Source of the DNA: Leptolyngbya sp. NIES-3755
Lineage (GTDB): Bacteria; Cyanobacteriota; Cyanobacteriia; Leptolyngbyales; Leptolyngbyaceae
Direction: 5' to 3'
Assembly (NCBI GenBank): GCA_001548435.1
Contig: AP017308.1
Coordinates: 4,845,030 to 4,909,029, forward strand
Length of the DNA stretch: 64,000 nt
Positions 61,166-64,000 of the stretch are shown one piece after another. Both the position numbers and the translations under genes were made by a program. The notes below the pieces were generated by a model, which was given only the letters and a program-made list of their open reading frames with translations, did not search any database and had not been told where the DNA came from. Positions within the stretch are counted from its first letter, which is position 1, and each line of letters opens with the position of its first letter.

Positions 61166-64000
61166 ATCAGGTGGATTGCAGATCGTTCGATCGCGGTCTT
61201 TGACGGTCGAATTGTGTTCCAAATAGTTCTGAAGCCAATCACAGCTTTGAGTTAGAAGTTGATCAAGACTCGATCGCCATTCCCATAAAATAATCGTTTT
61301 ATCTCGACTTGCAGAAGCTAAGAATCGATCGGAATTCGGACTAAAGCTTAGACCTTCCACAATTCCAGTATGTCCTCTTAATGTTCTGAGTAAGTTACCT
61401 TTTCGATCCCAAAGTTGAATGGTTCCGTCTTGGTGTCCGGTAGCGATCGTTTGACTATCGGAACTAATTGCAATGCTGTAGATTGAACCACCATCGCTTT
61501 TAGCCGCGATCGATTCTTTCCCCTGAAAGTCCCAGTACCTTAAAACTCCATCATTTCCACCTGAAACAATCCGTTGATTGTCTGGGCTAATCTCAGCGTT
61601 ATACACTCTGCCACTATGAGCGTTCATCTGTTGAAGTTGTTTGCCTTGACGATTCCACAATCGAACCGTTTCATCTCCACCTGCGGATACGATCGTCGTT
61701 CCATCCTGGCTAAATTCTGCACTGTAAATTCTGCCGCTGTGTCCTCGGATTGTTTTGAGTACTGTGCCTTGAAGATTCCAAAGTCGAATTGAGGCATCAT
61801 AGCTGGTAGACAGAAGCGTTTGACCATCGGGACTAAAGGCAATGTTGTAGACTCTTCCGGTATGACCTGTAAAGGTGTTTAGCAGAGTTCCATCGGGTTT
61901 CAGAAGTTTGATTGTGCGATCGCGACTCGCAGCAGCAATCATTGAACCATCTGGACTGAAAACCGCACTTTGAAACCAATTGGGATGAGATGCGATCGTG
62001 CTTAAAAATCGCCCATTCACATCCCAAAGCTTGATACTGCCATCCTGACTTGCACTCACCAACTGTTGTCCATTCGGACTAAATCGCACACTATTCACTT
62101 CTGCCGTATGTCCGCGCAAGACTCGACGCAACGGATTCTCTAACTTCCAAAGTTTCACACTATTGTCATAGCTCGATGATGCCAGAACTTTCCCATCTGG
62201 GCTAAAACTGACGCTGTAAATTGCGCCTTTGTGACCTGTGAACACATTGATTTCTCGACCGTCAGACACTCGCCATTGTTTTACAGTTCCGTCCTGATGT
62301 GCAGATGCGATCGTTCTTCCATCCGGGCTAAAACTCACACTATAAACCTGTCCATTTCGGCTATTCAGCGTTCTAATCAAAGTTCCATCTTTCCAGAGTT
62401 TTACAGTTCCGTCACCACTCGCAGAAGCTAATAAATCACCTGAGAAACTTAAGCTATTAATTTGAGTCTCATGCGCTTTCCATTGTTTTAAGAGCTTGCC
62501 TTCGATCGTCCAGAGTTTGACATCTCCATGCTCACCCGCAGAAGCTAAAGATTGTCCATCTGAACTAAAGCTAACGGTATAGACTGCGCCTTTATGTCTT
62601 AGCTGAGGTGTTTTAATTGCATCACCACTGAGCGTCCAAAGTCGAATTGTATTATCCCAACTTGCGGAGGCGATGGCGCTTTTCCCAATCGCTACATTTT
62701 CAATCCCCTGTGTCTGTCCTGACAGCGTTTTAATCAATTCACCCGCTGAATTCCAAACGTAAATCTTACCGTTTTGGCTGGTCGCGAGTAAGCGATCGTC
62801 ATTCGTAAAAGCAACGCTAGTAAAAGCACTACAGCGTTTCTCCTGCTCACAAGATAGCGACTTAATTAGCTCGCCTTCAACAGTCCAAAGCTTGACGGTT
62901 GTATCATCGCTTGCCGTTGCAATCCGTTTTCCATCTCGACTAAAAGCAACGCCATTCACCTTATCCTGATGTTCCTGTAAGCGATTCCATTCGTGAATAC
63001 TGTAAATCGATTGCTGTAGCGTATTGCTTGTTTCTGAAAGTAATTTAGACTGTGCATCGGGCGGTAAATTTGAATAGCTTTGAACCGCTTTAACACTTTC
63101 GAGCAGTCCATTCAGTTGATCATTTTTTAGCGATCGTAGTTGTGCCGCAGCATTAAAACTCTCGATTTCTACCGATCTTCGAGCAATTTCAGCATTTCTC
63201 AGAACATTCCGAGCTTCAAGACTCACTGTAATGGCAGCGATCGACATCAATGCCAACATTCCAAACCCAATTCGAGCCACCCAACGCGCTTTCCATTGTG
63301 TTTTTGCAAGTCGTTGATTCGCTTTCCGTTCTTCGGCTTCCGCTTTCTGTCTTGCTTCTGTGAGAATTTGATTCGCTTGTTGTTCCGCCTCTAAAGCTTT
63401 CTGAACTTCACGAGTTTCGAGTTCACGACTCGCATCTAAAAACCAATAATCTCGATCGCTTAAACTTTTCCCGGTAGCCCAAATCTGCGCCTCTTGCAAT
63501 GCCTGTTTTCTGAGCAACCAAGATTCATTCTGACCCGATGCCATCCAAGCATTCAACGCATCCGCATACGGGCAAAGACTCGCTAAAATCTGCTCGATCC
63601 ATTCGAGATTGAACACCTCTGCATAGATTGGATTGTAAACAGATAAGTACCCTTGACGTTCGACCACTAATCCAGACAATCTCAGTTCAATTTGATCAAA
63701 GCTGCCGTCCGTTTTGAGGGTGTGTGTGAGTGCCTTTTGATAAAGTCCGAGCAAGCGACCAGTGCGTTTATTCAGTAAGCGATCGCGAATTGTTTTCAAA
63801 TGAGTCGGCTCATCTTGGAACTCCCATTGTTCTAAAATTCTCGATCGAACAATTTCTTCAACCTCTTCACCTGTTTGCTCAACCAATCGACAAAGCTTCT
63901 GTGTCAAAAAAGGCTGCCCACCCGTCCAATTTAGGATTTTTTTGATCACTTTTTTTGGATCAGCGACAGGTAAACCTTGAGCGAGAACACCAACTTCGTG
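61136..64000 (-). CDS. AAA-like plus WD40 repeat protein, C-terminal part (cut by window edge)
   Basis: The frame stays open to the right edge, so the start is outside. The first visible residues (HEVGVLAQGLPVADPKK, then TGGQPFLTQKLCRLVEQTGE) belong to the winged-helix part of an AAA-like ATPase. A coiled-coil and one transmembrane helix (IGFGMLALMSIAAITVSL) follow. About fourteen WD40 repeats then make two propellers, such as VAFSRDGKRIATASDDTTVK and VSFSPDGRTIASAHQDGTVK. Such proteins act as signalling scaffolds in cyanobacteria. Function unknown. Confidence 0.85.
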   Translation of the reverse strand, partial: HEVGVLAQGLPVADPKKVIKKILNWTGGQPFLTQKLCRLVEQTGEEVEEIVRSRILEQWEFQDEPTHLKTIRDRLLNKRTGRLLGLYQKALTHTLKTDGSFDQIELRLSGLVVERQGYLSVYNPIYAEVFNLEWIEQILASLCPYADALNAWMASGQNESWLLRKQALQEAQIWATGKSLSDRDYWFLDASRELETREVQKALEAEQQANQILTEARQKAEAEERKANQRLAKTQWKARWVARIGFGMLALMSIAAITVSLEARNVLRNAEIARRSVEIESFNAAAQLRSLKNDQLNGLLESVKAVQSYSNLPPDAQSKLLSETSNTLQQSIYSIHEWNRLQEHQDKVNGVAFSRDGKRIATASDDTTVKLWTVEGELIKSLSCEQEKRCSAFTSVAFTNDDRLLATSQNGKIYVWNSAGELIKTLSGQTQGIENVAIGKSAIASASWDNTIRLWTLSGDAIKTPQLRHKGAVYTVSFSSDGQSLASAGEHGDVKLWTIEGKLLKQWKAHETQINSLSFSGDLLASASGDGTVKLWKDGTLIRTLNSRNGQVYSVSFSPDGRTIASAHQDGTVKQWRVSDGREINVFTGHKGAIYSVSFSPDGKVLASSSYDNSVKLWKLENPLRRVLRGHTAEVNSVRFSPNGQQLVSASQDGSIKLWDVNGRFLSTIASHPNWFQSAVFSPDGSMIAAASRDRTIKLLKPDGTLLNTFTGHTGRVYNIAFSPDGQTLLSTSYDASIRLWNLQGTVLKTIRGHSGRIYSAEFSQDGTTIVSAGGDETVRLWNRQGKQLQQMNAHSGRVYNAEISPDNQRIVSGGNDGVLRYWDFQGKESIAAKSDGGSIYSIAISSDSQTIATGHQDGTIQLWDRKGNLLRTLRGHTGIVEGLSFSPNSDRFLASASRDKTIILWEWRSSLDQLLTQSCDWLQNYLEHNSTVKDRDRTICNPPDSSRTRQNRQ

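Overview
The window is cyanobacterial chromosome. The HIP1 octamer GCGATCGC recurs throughout, and the gene content is cyanobacterial: ndhB, Ycf46 and Ycf35 homologues, a HetZ/PatU pair, DUF1830, DUF1995 and DUF4330 proteins, and a VKOR-thioredoxin fusion. HetZ and PatU without other heterocyst genes, together with the general make-up, suggest a filamentous Leptolyngbya-like organism. That taxonomic guess is inference.

Positions 1 to about 14330 form an integrated plasmid-like element. It ends at the 3' end of a tRNA-Phe gene (minus strand, 14330-14402). At the left edge is the N-terminal part of a tyrosine recombinase, cut by the window and coupled to a small excisionase-like gene. Next come a CyRepA1-like primase/helicase replication protein, several very small genes, and a ParM/ParR pair with 11-bp repeats directly upstream of parM (a type II partition locus). 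A second iteron array (TAATTGTCC) follows, then a leftward cassette of membrane proteins around a P-loop ATPase. A divergent regulatory region, a short rightward operon and a hairpin-rich stretch reach the tRNA. The element therefore carries modules for integration, replication and segregation, plus an unidentified membrane ATPase module.

From 14.4 to 26.2 kb are housekeeping genes: VKOR-Trx, class II aldolase, DUF1995, a PPP-type phosphatase, M48 protease, DUF4330, ExoD, hetZ-patU, DUF1830 and a sugar-binding lipoprotein. This stretch is bracketed by two inverted copies of a 378-431 bp element. The copies have IS200/IS605-type ends (TTAC on the left, TCAA on the right, hairpins with a bulged T) and a covarying structured interior. 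The interior resembles the HEARO/omega RNA of IscB, but no protein is encoded.

From 26.2 to 44.8 kb are a PAS histidine kinase, an ABC sugar-import ATPase, a cellulose-synthase-like glycosyltransferase, a WD40 protein and the Ycf46-Ycf35 pair. They are followed by a TrkA/RCK protein, a GNAT enzyme, a tandem histidine phosphatase, a CPBP protease, a YihY/BrkB protein, a BrnT/BrnA toxin-antitoxin pair, a HEPN-like protein and topA. From 44.9 to 64 kb come ndhB, a MazF-type toxin-antitoxin pair set between two copies of the ndhB terminator, a methyltransferase, purK, and pentapeptide, CbiG-C, TPR, Uma2 and FHA proteins. The lipid operon plsX-fabH-fabD-plsC follows, with a pstS-like gene coupled to it. 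Last are an SMI1/KNR4 protein, a TPR-AAA/TPR pair and a WD40 protein cut by the right edge.
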